The notes under the pieces: model-generated | Database searches by the model: none | What the model saw: the letters and a program-made list of their open reading frames with translations, nothing else | What the model was told of the DNA's origin: nothing | Shown: positions 7,855-16,506 of the stretch, in pieces | Layout: each line of letters begins with the position of its first letter | Numbering within the stretch: the first letter of the stretch is position 1 | Assembly (NCBI RefSeq): GCF_049310925.1 | Contig: NZ_JBMERP010000002.1 | Location: 1-64,000 of the forward strand | DNA: 64,000 bases | Direction of reading: 5' to 3' | From: Virgibacillus_F sp049310925 | Lineage (GTDB): Bacteria; Bacillota; Bacilli; Bacillales; Amphibacillaceae | Program-made: the position numbers and the translations under genes

Positions 7855-8225
7855 TGAGTGCAAGTCATGCCCGTAGCTGGCAACAAACAGAAACTACCTC
7901 AATACCCCAAAAGGACAAGCAGGTTGTAATAAAAGTTAAAAAACAAAGCTGGATTTCTCAAGGTGAAAAAATTCTTTATTCTTTAGTAGGAACATGGTTG
8001 CTTGTTGCGGCGATCTACATGGTATCTTTTGCCTCAACAACAGATACAATGAACCGGGAATTACAGGCACTCCAAAATAATGTTCAACAGCAACATGTTC
8101 TAAATGAGAGTTTGCTTTTTGAAAAAAAAGAATTAAGCAGACCTGAAAGAATTATTAAAACTGCTAAAGAAAATGGATTGCAAATTCAAGATGCAGAGGT
8201 TAAGCAAGTTAGCGTATTAAATTAA
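7854..8225 (+). CDS. ftsL: Cell division protein FtsL
   Basis: A 123-residue bitopic membrane protein: a basic cytoplasmic tail (about 1-39), one membrane segment (about 40-60, containing GTWLLVAAIYMVSF), then an extracellular leucine-zipper-like coiled coil. FtsL forms a complex with DivIC and DivIB and recruits PBP2B and FtsW to the septum. The ATG overlaps the rsmH stop codon and follows GGAAGGGTGG. Sequence conservation is low, as is usual for FtsL. The call rests on topology, size (117 residues in B. subtilis) and position between rsmH and pbpB. Confidence 0.9.
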   Translation: MSASHARSWQQTETTSIPQKDKQVVIKVKKQSWISQGEKILYSLVGTWLLVAAIYMVSFASTTDTMNRELQALQNNVQQQHVLNESLLFEKKELSRPERIIKTAKENGLQIQDAEVKQVSVLN

Positions 8226-8241
8226 GCAAGGTGGATTTGTG

Positions 8242-10470
8242 ATGAAAAAAAATAAAACAACTCACTTAATGGCTGGTGTATTAATTTTTATATTTGTATC
8301 CATATTTTTAGTTTTAACAGGCAGGTTTATGTACATACAGGCTACTGGTGAAATTAATGGTATATCCTTGGAAGAATGGGCAGATAAAAAACGCACTTCT
8401 GCCTATACGCTTGATTCTGAAAGAGGGAAAATTTTAGATAGTAACGGAATGCCCCTTGCCTACGATCGACCAACATTTAAAATAAAAGCAATAGTAGATG
8501 AATCACACTCTAAAAATTTAGAGGAGCCACAGCATGTAAAAAATCCGGAAGAAACTGCGGATTTGCTGGCTCCTCTATTAGATATGAAGAAACAGGAGAT
8601 ACTTGACAGGATCAACTACGGAATTGATAATGATAAGTTTCAAGTCGAATTCGGAGCAAATGGAAAAGAACTTTCCCAGGAACTCAAAGAAAAAATTGAA
8701 AATCTTAATCTACCAGGTATCGAATTTACCAAGCAATCTATTCGTTATTACCCAAATGGTATGTTTGCCTCCCATATCATTGGTTTTGCTCAAAAAAAAG
8801 AAGGAGTAATAACTGGCATAGCAGGTATGGAAAGAGAAATGAATGACATTTTAAGTGGTAAAAACGGTCATATTTCCTATCAACGGGATAAATTTGGGGT
8901 AAAGTTACTTAACCCGAGTGAAGTGATTAAGCAACCACAGAATGGTGACAACGTATATCTAACAATCAATCAAAAAATACAAACTCTGTTAGAGGATACC
9001 CTAACACAAGTTAATAAGGAATATAGTCCAAAACGAATAACTGCAATAGTGATGAATCCTGAGACTGGTCAAATTGTTGCAATGGGTAACCGACCAAGCT
9101 ATAACCCAAATAATCCATCAAATGTTGAGAACTGGTACAATGATGCCGTATCTACACCTTTTGAACCTGGATCAACAATGAAGATGTTCACTTGGGCCGC
9201 CGCGATAGATTCAGATAACTATAATGGCAACGCCTCCTTTTCATCTGGAAGTTATAGAGCTCAGCCGAACATTAAAAAAGTCGTGGATCATAATAGAAAA
9301 GGATGGGGAACAATCAGTTACGACGAAGGCTTCAGAAGATCTTCCAACGTAGCAGCTGCAAAATTACTTTGGGAAGTAATGGGTCCTGACGTTTACCTGG
9401 ACTATTTCAAGTCATTTGATTTTGACCAGGAAACAGGTATTGACCTACCAAACGAAGTATCCGGAAAACTGGTATATAATTACCCAATTGAAAAAATTAC
9501 TACTTCATTTGGTCAGGGAACTACTGTTACTCCTATCCAACAAATGAAGGCTGCAACCGCCATAGCAAATGACGGAAAGATGGTAAAACCTTATGTTATT
9601 AAAAAGATAGAGGATTCCAATACAGGTGATATATTAAAAGAGAAAACTTCAGAAGTCGTTGGTGAACCAATATCAAAAGAAACAGCTAAACAAGTAAGAG
9701 ATTTGCTTGGAACCGTGGTAAACAGTGAAGGTGGAACTGGCTATAATTACAAACTTGATGACTACACTGTTGCAGGGAAAACAGGTACAGCTGAAATTCC
9801 TAATCCAGAAGGTCGTGGATATCTCTCAGGAAATGGGCAGTATATTTATTCATTTTTGGGTATGGCCCCTAAAGATGATCCCAAGTTGATGATGTATGTA
9901 TCTGTTAAGCAACCAAAGCTAGATAACGAAGCTGGTTCTGTTCCGGTGTCATTTATCTTTAAGAACGTTATGAAGAATGGACTTCACTACTTAAATATTG
10001 AACCTGATAAGGATTATAAGGACAGTGCAACTACAGTAAAGATTCCACAATTAGTTGGACAGGATTCAAAAAAATTAAAAGACCTGTTATCAAAACTAGG
10101 TCTGACGCATACAATAATTATTGGTGATGGTAATAAAATTGTAGATGCCAGTGTAGAAAATGGCGAAGAAGTGTTATCCAATAGCCATATCCTGCTAATT
10201 ACAAACAAACCTACTATGCCTGATATAACAGGATGGTCTATGCGGGAAGCGTATAAATTAGCAGACTTACTTGGGTTGAAGATTGAAACGGTAGGGAACG
10301 GTTATGTAGTTAAACAAAGTATTAAAAAGGGAATTGTTGTTAAGAAAAATGATAACTTAAGAGTTGAGCTTAAGATACCTGAAATTAAAAAAAATGTTAA
10401 GGAAGCCAAAAAGGAAAGTATAAAGGAAGAACAAAAAGAAGAAACAGAAAATGGGGCTTCCCAAGAGTAA
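8242..10470 (+). CDS. pbpB: Penicillin-binding protein 2B (division transpeptidase)
   Basis: A 742-residue class B penicillin-binding protein, the septal D,D-transpeptidase. It has an N-terminal membrane anchor (about 10-33), a dimerisation/pedestal domain, and a transpeptidase domain with the active-site serine in STMK (about 311), SSN (about 367) and KTGT (about 513). Two C-terminal PASTA-like repeats and a Lys/Glu-rich tail follow. The ATG at 8242 is used because AAGGTGG (8228-8234) is 7 nt away; a GTG at 8239 is too close. It pairs with the next gene, spoVD, as in B. subtilis, where PBP2B is essential for division. Confidence 0.95.
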   Translation: MKKNKTTHLMAGVLIFIFVSIFLVLTGRFMYIQATGEINGISLEEWADKKRTSAYTLDSERGKILDSNGMPLAYDRPTFKIKAIVDESHSKNLEEPQHVKNPEETADLLAPLLDMKKQEILDRINYGIDNDKFQVEFGANGKELSQELKEKIENLNLPGIEFTKQSIRYYPNGMFASHIIGFAQKKEGVITGIAGMEREMNDILSGKNGHISYQRDKFGVKLLNPSEVIKQPQNGDNVYLTINQKIQTLLEDTLTQVNKEYSPKRITAIVMNPETGQIVAMGNRPSYNPNNPSNVENWYNDAVSTPFEPGSTMKMFTWAAAIDSDNYNGNASFSSGSYRAQPNIKKVVDHNRKGWGTISYDEGFRRSSNVAAAKLLWEVMGPDVYLDYFKSFDFDQETGIDLPNEVSGKLVYNYPIEKITTSFGQGTTVTPIQQMKAATAIANDGKMVKPYVIKKIEDSNTGDILKEKTSEVVGEPISKETAKQVRDLLGTVVNSEGGTGYNYKLDDYTVAGKTGTAEIPNPEGRGYLSGNGQYIYSFLGMAPKDDPKLMMYVSVKQPKLDNEAGSVPVSFIFKNVMKNGLHYLNIEPDKDYKDSATTVKIPQLVGQDSKKLKDLLSKLGLTHTIIIGDGNKIVDASVENGEEVLSNSHILLITNKPTMPDITGWSMREAYKLADLLGLKIETVGNGYVVKQSIKKGIVVKKNDNLRVELKIPEIKKNVKEAKKESIKEEQKEETENGASQE

Positions 10471-10564
10471 ATTTCAACAAATTTATGTAGTACAGACAGT
10501 GTTCTATTTTGTTTTTGTCAATCATATAGTTGATACAAGCCTACCTATGAAAAGGGGATGGAGT

Positions 10565-12493
10565 ATGAAGCGTGTATCAACTGTAACAGTGAGAAAACGA
10601 ATAGTCACTGTCTTTTTAATTGGCCTGTTAGTGTTTGTAGCGATTAATTTTCGTTTAGGTTATGTGCAATTTTTTCTCTCACATGAACTAATTGACAAAG
10701 CTAATGAATCCTGGAGTCGTGATATTGTATTTGAAGCGGAACGGGGGAAAATTTTAGATATTAACGGCAAGGTACTTACTAAAAATGTATCTGCTCCTTC
10801 TGTTATCGTTGTTCCAAGTCAGATTAAAGATCCAGAAGATACTGCTGGAAAATTAGCAAATGTTCTCGATATTTCTAAAGAAAAAGCTCTTGAATATGTA
10901 ACGGAGAGAAGCAGCAAGGTTAGTATTCGTCCTCAAGGGATTAAGCTATCTAAAAAACAAGCGAAAGCCTTGCAAACATATAATATAGATGGTGTTTACC
11001 TGGCGAAAGATTCCAAAAGGTATTATCCACATGATGATTATCTTTCACATGTATTAGGGTTTACTGGAATAGATAACCAAGGATTAATGGGACTTGAGCT
11101 TTATTACGATGAGTATTTAAGTGGTACCCCGGGAAGTCTTTCGTATTTTTCGACCGCAAAAGGGAAACGTTTGGATGAACCTGCCGACGTATATAAACCA
11201 CCTGTGGATGGATTAACGTTGAAGACTACTATAAATTCTAAGGTTCAAACGATAATAGAACGTGAACTGGATTTGGCTGTTGCAAAATATTCACCTGATG
11301 GCATATCAGCTATAGCTGTTAACCCTGATACGGGTGGATTAATTGCTATGGCATCGAGGCCCAATTTTATGCCAGGAAACTACAAAGAATTTGACCCTAC
11401 TATTTACAGTAGGAATTTACCTATATGGAGTACGTACGAACCAGGTTCTACGTTTAAAATTATTACATTAGCAGCAGCTTTAGAGGAAGATATCGTTGAC
11501 TTAACAGAGGATATATTTACTGACGACGGAGATATATCAGTAGGTGGTACTGAACTCCATTGTTGGAAATCAGGTGGACATGGGAAACAAACGTATTTAG
11601 AAGTTGTTCAAAACTCCTGTAACCCGGGGTTTGTAAACCTTGGAATGGAGCTTGGAAAAGAAAGATTATTTTCCTACATTCGTGAATTTGGATTTGGCAA
11701 AGAAACTGGTATTGATCTACAGGGAGAAAGCAGTGGAATACTATTTAAGCCGAAGCAAGTAGGCCCTGTTGAACTTGCAACTACTTCATTTGGCCAAGGT
11801 GTTTCTGTAACTCCGCTTCAGCAGGTTATGGCTGTTGCGGCTGCTATAAATGGTGGAGAATTAATGGAACCTCATATTGCTAAAGAATGGATTGATCCTG
11901 TAACCAAAGAAGTAGTAGAAACCATTGAACCGACTATAGTGGATAGTATAATCTCAGATGATACTTCAAAAACCGTCCGTAATGCTCTAGAAAGCGTTGT
12001 TGCAAAAGGAACTGGCCGTCCTGCTTTTGTTGAAGGCTATCGCGTTGGAGGTAAAACAGGTACTGCTCAAAAAGTAGGTCCTGATGGCAGATATATGCAA
12101 AACAACTATGTACTCTCATTCATTGGTTTCGCACCAGCTGATGATCCCGAAATTGTTGTTTATGTGGCAATTGACAATCCTAAGAACACGGTTCAATTTG
12201 GTGGGGTAGTTGTTGCCCCTATTGTAGGAACTATTATCGAGGATAGTCTAAGTGCAATGGGGGTTAAAAAACGGACTGACGGTTTGTCTAAGGAATACCT
12301 GTGGCCAGCCCAACCAAAGGTAACTGTACCTGAACTAATTGGTCTTAAGAAAGGTGAGCTAGTAGAGTTCCAAACAAACCTATCAATTAAAACAAGTGGT
12401 TCAGGCAACTATATTGTTGACCAGGAGCCAAGTGCTGGAACAAAGGTAGAGCAAGGTTCAAACGTCAGGATATATTTGTCAGATGAAAAGTAA
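10565..12493 (+). CDS. spoVD: Sporulation-specific penicillin-binding protein SpoVD
   Basis: A 642-residue class B penicillin-binding protein needed for spore cortex peptidoglycan, working with SpoVE. It has an N-terminal membrane anchor (about 12-34), a pedestal domain, and transpeptidase motifs STFK (serine about 295), SCN (about 351) and KTGT (about 497), then one C-terminal PASTA repeat. The open frame extends upstream to 10451 inside pbpB, but the ATG at 10565 follows AAAGGGGATGGAG, and the protein then matches the B. subtilis length (646). The single PASTA repeat and second position after pbpB distinguish it from PBP2B. The 94-nt gap before it probably holds a sporulation promoter I could not define. 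Confidence 0.93.
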   Translation: MKRVSTVTVRKRIVTVFLIGLLVFVAINFRLGYVQFFLSHELIDKANESWSRDIVFEAERGKILDINGKVLTKNVSAPSVIVVPSQIKDPEDTAGKLANVLDISKEKALEYVTERSSKVSIRPQGIKLSKKQAKALQTYNIDGVYLAKDSKRYYPHDDYLSHVLGFTGIDNQGLMGLELYYDEYLSGTPGSLSYFSTAKGKRLDEPADVYKPPVDGLTLKTTINSKVQTIIERELDLAVAKYSPDGISAIAVNPDTGGLIAMASRPNFMPGNYKEFDPTIYSRNLPIWSTYEPGSTFKIITLAAALEEDIVDLTEDIFTDDGDISVGGTELHCWKSGGHGKQTYLEVVQNSCNPGFVNLGMELGKERLFSYIREFGFGKETGIDLQGESSGILFKPKQVGPVELATTSFGQGVSVTPLQQVMAVAAAINGGELMEPHIAKEWIDPVTKEVVETIEPTIVDSIISDDTSKTVRNALESVVAKGTGRPAFVEGYRVGGKTGTAQKVGPDGRYMQNNYVLSFIGFAPADDPEIVVYVAIDNPKNTVQFGGVVVAPIVGTIIEDSLSAMGVKKRTDGLSKEYLWPAQPKVTVPELIGLKKGELVEFQTNLSIKTSGSGNYIVDQEPSAGTKVEQGSNVRIYLSDEK

Positions 12494-12513
12494 TCGTGAT
12501 GTAGGTGAAATAC

Positions 12514-12522
12514 TGTTATAAT
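12514..12522 (+). promoter_or_regulatory. Extended -10 promoter upstream of murE
   Basis: TGT immediately followed by perfect TATAAT (12517-12522) forms an extended -10. The region 17 nt upstream has no good -35. It lies in the spoVD-murE gap and would give a leader of roughly 105 nt. Confidence 0.5.
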
Positions 12523-12567
12523 GCTCCTATACTAGGCCTTTATATATCGGGCTTTACTGGGTGAAAA

Positions 12568-12591
12568 AAGAGGGTGGGCTTCTACCCTCTT
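12568..12591 (+). terminator. Terminator-like hairpin in the murE leader
   Basis: Perfect 8-bp stem AAGAGGGT / ACCCTCTT around an 8-nt loop. It is followed by only two T and then AAACACC, so it would be a weak terminator or an mRNA structure. It may end spoVD transcripts or attenuate murE. Confidence 0.4.
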
Positions 12592-12635
12592 AAACACCTA
12601 ATAGGATTAGAATATATATAGATAGGATGAATGCG

Positions 12636-14105
12636 ATGAAGTTGAATGAAATTATTTCTATCATACCATTCTATGAGGTTGTGTATCTAGCAGAAGAAGT
12701 ACTAATCAGTGAGATAAAAATGGACTCCCGAGCAGTTAAACCTGGCGATTTGTTTATTTGTATTAAAGGATTTACGGTAGACGGACATGATTACATTGAA
12801 CAGGCAATTACTAACGGAGCTGTTGCTATTATAGCAGAAAAAAAAGTCCATACAAAAGTATCCACTATCGTTGTACCAGACTCTCTAAGAGCGCTTGCGA
12901 TGATAGCAGCACATTTCTATGATTATCCCACCACGAAAATTCCACTTATCGGGATAACTGGAACAAACGGTAAAACCACCATAACTTATCTAGTTGAATC
13001 TATTTTAAATGAATACAAACGGAATACCGGGGTTATAGGTACAATCCAAATGAAAATAGGCAATCATTTATATCCAGTTCAAAACACCACACCAGATTCT
13101 TTATTTTTGCAAAAAAACTTTAATAAAATGGTAGAATGTAATGTGGAAGCTGCCATCATGGAGGTTTCATCACATGCATTAGACATGGGAAGAGTATATG
13201 GCTGTGATTTTGATATAGCAGTATTCAGTAATTTATCTCAGGATCACTTAGATTACCATGAAGATATGGATGAATATTTACGTGCAAAAAGTCTTTTGTT
13301 CTCACAATTGGGTAACACCTATAAGAAGACCAATCCAAAGTTCGCAGTCATTAATGCAGATGACCCGAATTTTGCCGTTATCGCTCGCAGTACAGCTCAA
13401 CATATCATTTCTTATAGTTGCCAAAAGGAAGCCTCAATTACAGCGAAAGACATTCTGTTGGAAGCTAATCAAACTACTTTCTTATTAACCTGTCCTATGG
13501 GGGAGATAAGAATTAGCAGTAAGCTTATCGGAACCTTTAATGTATACAATATGTTAGCTGCGGTTGGAGTCGGTGTTGCACTCCATATACCTTTATTAAC
13601 GATAAAAGCCGCACTCGAAAAAATAACAGGTATAAGTGGGAGATTTGAACCCATAGAAGGAGATCATTCATTTACAACTATTGTAGATTATGCGCATACA
13701 CCTGACTCTTTAGAAAATGTTTTAAAGGTAATAACAGATTTTGCGAAAAATAATATCTATGTAGTTGTTGGTTGTGGTGGAGACCGCGATAAATCTAAAA
13801 GACCATTAATGGCGAGCATTGCACTAAAATATGCTGATAAGGTTATCTTCACTTCAGATAATCCAAGAACAGAGGACCCAAATGAAATAATAAAAGATAT
13901 GGTTCGTGGACAAAAAGTAGGTAATTATGAAATAATAGAAGATCGAGAGCAGGCAATTACTCATATCATTAATCTTGCTCTTAAGGACGATATCATTTTA
14001 ATAGCAGGTAAGGGACATGAAACGTATCAGTTAATTGGCCATTCCAAGTATGATTTTGATGATAGGCAAGTAGCGAAGAACGCAATACGATCTAAGGAGA
14101 AATAA
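12636..14105 (+). CDS. murE: UDP-MurNAc-tripeptide synthetase (meso-DAP-adding)
   Basis: A 489-residue Mur ligase that adds meso-diaminopimelate to UDP-MurNAc-L-Ala-D-Glu in the cytoplasm. The ATP loop GITGTNGKTT is near residue 106. The DNPRTEDP motif in the C-terminal domain carries the DNPR signature of diaminopimelate-specific enzymes, so the wall is of the meso-DAP type. The ATG at 12636 is chosen over the one at 12627 because ATAGGATG gives better spacing and the N-terminus then aligns with B. subtilis MurE. murF follows only 2 nt after the stop. Confidence 0.95.
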   Translation: MKLNEIISIIPFYEVVYLAEEVLISEIKMDSRAVKPGDLFICIKGFTVDGHDYIEQAITNGAVAIIAEKKVHTKVSTIVVPDSLRALAMIAAHFYDYPTTKIPLIGITGTNGKTTITYLVESILNEYKRNTGVIGTIQMKIGNHLYPVQNTTPDSLFLQKNFNKMVECNVEAAIMEVSSHALDMGRVYGCDFDIAVFSNLSQDHLDYHEDMDEYLRAKSLLFSQLGNTYKKTNPKFAVINADDPNFAVIARSTAQHIISYSCQKEASITAKDILLEANQTTFLLTCPMGEIRISSKLIGTFNVYNMLAAVGVGVALHIPLLTIKAALEKITGISGRFEPIEGDHSFTTIVDYAHTPDSLENVLKVITDFAKNNIYVVVGCGGDRDKSKRPLMASIALKYADKVIFTSDNPRTEDPNEIIKDMVRGQKVGNYEIIEDREQAITHIINLALKDDIILIAGKGHETYQLIGHSKYDFDDRQVAKNAIRSKEK

Positions 14106-14107
14106 AT

Positions 14108-15475
14108 ATGTTATTCAATACTAAATGGGTTTCCACTATTTTCCCTAACCACCAGGGGCTAGCGGAAGATAAAATACAAATTAATGAAATCGTTACGGAT
14201 AGTAGGGTTCGCTCAAACAAGTCCCTTTTCGTCCCCATTCAAGGGGAAAACTTTGATGCTCATGATTATATTAAGCAAGCATTTGACAATGGTGCAGTGG
14301 CGGCAATGTGGAATAAAACAAAGGGACTACCTGCTTTTCTTCCAACTGATTTTCCTGTCTTTCTAGTAGATGATACATTAGAAGCATTACAAAATTTAGC
14401 TTCTAATTATCGAAAAGATGTTAACCCAACTGTAATAGGAATCACAGGGTCCAATGGAAAAACAACGACTAAAGATATTGTTGCTTCTATACTAAGCTCC
14501 TCGTACAGCACACATGCTACAAGTGGGAACTTCAACAATGAGGTTGGTCTTCCGTTGACCATATTGTCTATGCCCAGAGATACTGAAATGTTGGTACTTG
14601 AAATGGGTATGAGTAATTATGGTGAAATTGAAGCATTATCACGTATTTCTCAACCTGATTTTGGCATCATTACCAATATCGGTGAATCACATATTGAGTA
14701 TCTTGGCTCACGAGCTGGAATAGCAAAAGCCAAATCTGAGATAGTGAAGGGTATGACAGGTAAGGGATTCTTATTAGTCGATGGAGATGAGAGTTTGTTA
14801 AAAAACTCCATCAAAGCAGGTGTTGCGGATGTTATAACATGTGGGTTTGAAAGTGAAAATAATGTGGAAATAACTAATGTAGCTATAACACATGATTATA
14901 CAGAATTTGCTCTTTCAACTAGCAATAATACATATAGAATTCCTTTGTTAGGTAAGCATCATGCTTTAAATACTGCATTTGCAGTTACGCTTGCAAAAAA
15001 ACTTGAAATTGATGAAAACAAAATTCAAGAAGCTCTTTTGACATTACAAGTAACGTCAATGCGATTTGAAATGATAGCTGGTAAAAATGGTATGTCTATT
15101 GTCAATGATGCATACAATGCATCGCCAACTTCAATGAAAGCATCCATAGAAGTAATAAAACAAATGGATGGGTTTGCTGAAAAAGTTTTAGTGTTAGGTG
15201 ATATACTTGAATTAGGTGAACATTCACAAAGCATGCATGAATCAGTCAGTGAAGTAATCGATGAATCAATTTACGCTTTGTATACATTAGGAGATCAAGC
15301 AAAACATATTCATGATAAAGTGAAGTCTTTATCTGGTAATATAACTTGCAAACACTTTATTGATGCAGAAAATCTTATTCAGGATTTAGATCAATCCCTG
15401 AATAAAGATACACTAGTACTATTTAAAGCCTCTCGGGGTATGAAATTTGAGCAATTAGTTGAAAGAATTAAGTAA
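14108..15475 (+). CDS. murF: UDP-MurNAc-tripeptide--D-Ala-D-Ala ligase
   Basis: A 455-residue Mur ligase that joins D-Ala-D-Ala to UDP-MurNAc-tripeptide, completing the pentapeptide. The ATP loop is GITGSNGKTTT (about 114-124). MurF hallmarks follow: the GNFNNEVGLPLT block near 141-152, an EMGM segment near 171, and NDAYNASPTSM near 336. It starts 2 nt after murE behind AAGGAG. In B. subtilis murF is far away, next to ddl, whereas here it sits between murE and mraY as in proteobacterial dcw clusters. The protein sequence itself looks like ordinary Gram-positive MurF. Confidence 0.94.
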   Translation: MLFNTKWVSTIFPNHQGLAEDKIQINEIVTDSRVRSNKSLFVPIQGENFDAHDYIKQAFDNGAVAAMWNKTKGLPAFLPTDFPVFLVDDTLEALQNLASNYRKDVNPTVIGITGSNGKTTTKDIVASILSSSYSTHATSGNFNNEVGLPLTILSMPRDTEMLVLEMGMSNYGEIEALSRISQPDFGIITNIGESHIEYLGSRAGIAKAKSEIVKGMTGKGFLLVDGDESLLKNSIKAGVADVITCGFESENNVEITNVAITHDYTEFALSTSNNTYRIPLLGKHHALNTAFAVTLAKKLEIDENKIQEALLTLQVTSMRFEMIAGKNGMSIVNDAYNASPTSMKASIEVIKQMDGFAEKVLVLGDILELGEHSQSMHESVSEVIDESIYALYTLGDQAKHIHDKVKSLSGNITCKHFIDAENLIQDLDQSLNKDTLVLFKASRGMKFEQLVERIK

Positions 15476-15519
15476 TAGAAGTATTAATCTGGACGGTACA
15501 TGTTTAAGGAGGGAAAACA

Positions 15520-16506
15520 GTGAATTTATCTGCATTATTACTAACTATCGCAATAGCATTTCTAATTACCGTCCTTTTATCCCCAATATTTATTCCTTTT
15601 TTAAGACGATTAAAATTTGGACAAAGTATACGAGAAGAAGGACCTAAATCACACGTGAAGAAAACAGGCACACCAACAATGGGAGGAATAATGATAGTTT
15701 TCAGCATTATTATTACTTCGCTAATTATGGGGTCGAAAGAAGAAACCCTGCAGTCCATTAACTATGAATTATGGCTTCTGATTTTTGTTATAGGTGGTTA
15801 TGGACTTCTTGGATTTCTGGATGATTTTATTAAAGTTGCTCTAAAGCGAAACCTAGGCTTGAATTCCTGGCAAAAAATGCTCGGACAAGTAGTAATTGCA
15901 TTGGTTTTTTATGTAATATTACGCATCAATGAGTTTGACACCTCGATTCATGTTCCTGGTACAACAATGGAATGGGACTTGGGATGGGGCTACGCAATTT
16001 TAATTATTTTCATGTTAGTTGGTACATCAAACGCTGTAAATCTAACAGACGGATTAGATGGACTCCTGGCAGGTACGGCAACTATCGCATTTGGAGCATT
16101 TGGAATACTAGCATGGTCAGGGGATCCCTTGAATATGGTAGCAATTTTTGCATTGTCGACAGTTGGAGCCCTTTTAGGGTTTTTAATTTTTAATGCACAT
16201 CCTGCGAAAGTTTTCATGGGTGATACTGGATCATTAGCCCTGGGCGGGTCTTTAGCGGCTATCGCCATTTTAACGAAGCTTGAGATCTTGCTTATTGTCA
16301 TTGGTGGTGTCTTTGTCATAGAAACCCTCTCCGTTATAATTCAAGTAATATCGTTTAAGACAACGGGTAAGCGAGTTTTTAAAATGAGCCCATTGCATCA
16401 CCATTATGAATTAATGGGATGGACAGAATGGCGGGTAGTTACAACATTTTGGCTAGTTGGATTATTATTTTCCGCTTTAGGCGTTTATATCGAGGTGTGG
16501 TTATGA
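15520..16506 (+). CDS. mraY: Phospho-N-acetylmuramoyl-pentapeptide transferase
   Basis: A 328-residue polytopic membrane enzyme with about ten membrane segments. It transfers phospho-MurNAc-pentapeptide to undecaprenyl phosphate to make lipid I. Family signatures are GTPTMGG near residues 50-56, NLTDGLDGL near 175-183 (catalytic aspartates), a MGDTGSLALGG loop, and the C-terminal PLHHHYE histidine cluster. The start is a GTG after AAGGAGGG with 6 nt spacing. The stop overlaps the murD start by four bases (ATGA). Confidence 0.96.
   Translation: MNLSALLLTIAIAFLITVLLSPIFIPFLRRLKFGQSIREEGPKSHVKKTGTPTMGGIMIVFSIIITSLIMGSKEETLQSINYELWLLIFVIGGYGLLGFLDDFIKVALKRNLGLNSWQKMLGQVVIALVFYVILRINEFDTSIHVPGTTMEWDLGWGYAILIIFMLVGTSNAVNLTDGLDGLLAGTATIAFGAFGILAWSGDPLNMVAIFALSTVGALLGFLIFNAHPAKVFMGDTGSLALGGSLAAIAILTKLEILLIVIGGVFVIETLSVIIQVISFKTTGKRVFKMSPLHHHYELMGWTEWRVVTTFWLVGLLFSALGVYIEVWL

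Noticed and set aside
10451..10564. N-terminal extension of spoVD
   Set aside because: The frame is open but overlaps the end of pbpB. The ATG at 10565 has the ribosome-binding site and gives the family length.
10471..10564. Sigma-E promoter for spoVD
   Set aside because: CATATAGT near 10524 resembles a sigma-E -10, but no -35 at acceptable spacing was found.
15990..16319. 109-codon frame antisense to mraY
   Set aside because: Shadow of mraY codon bias; no start site, no recognisable protein features.
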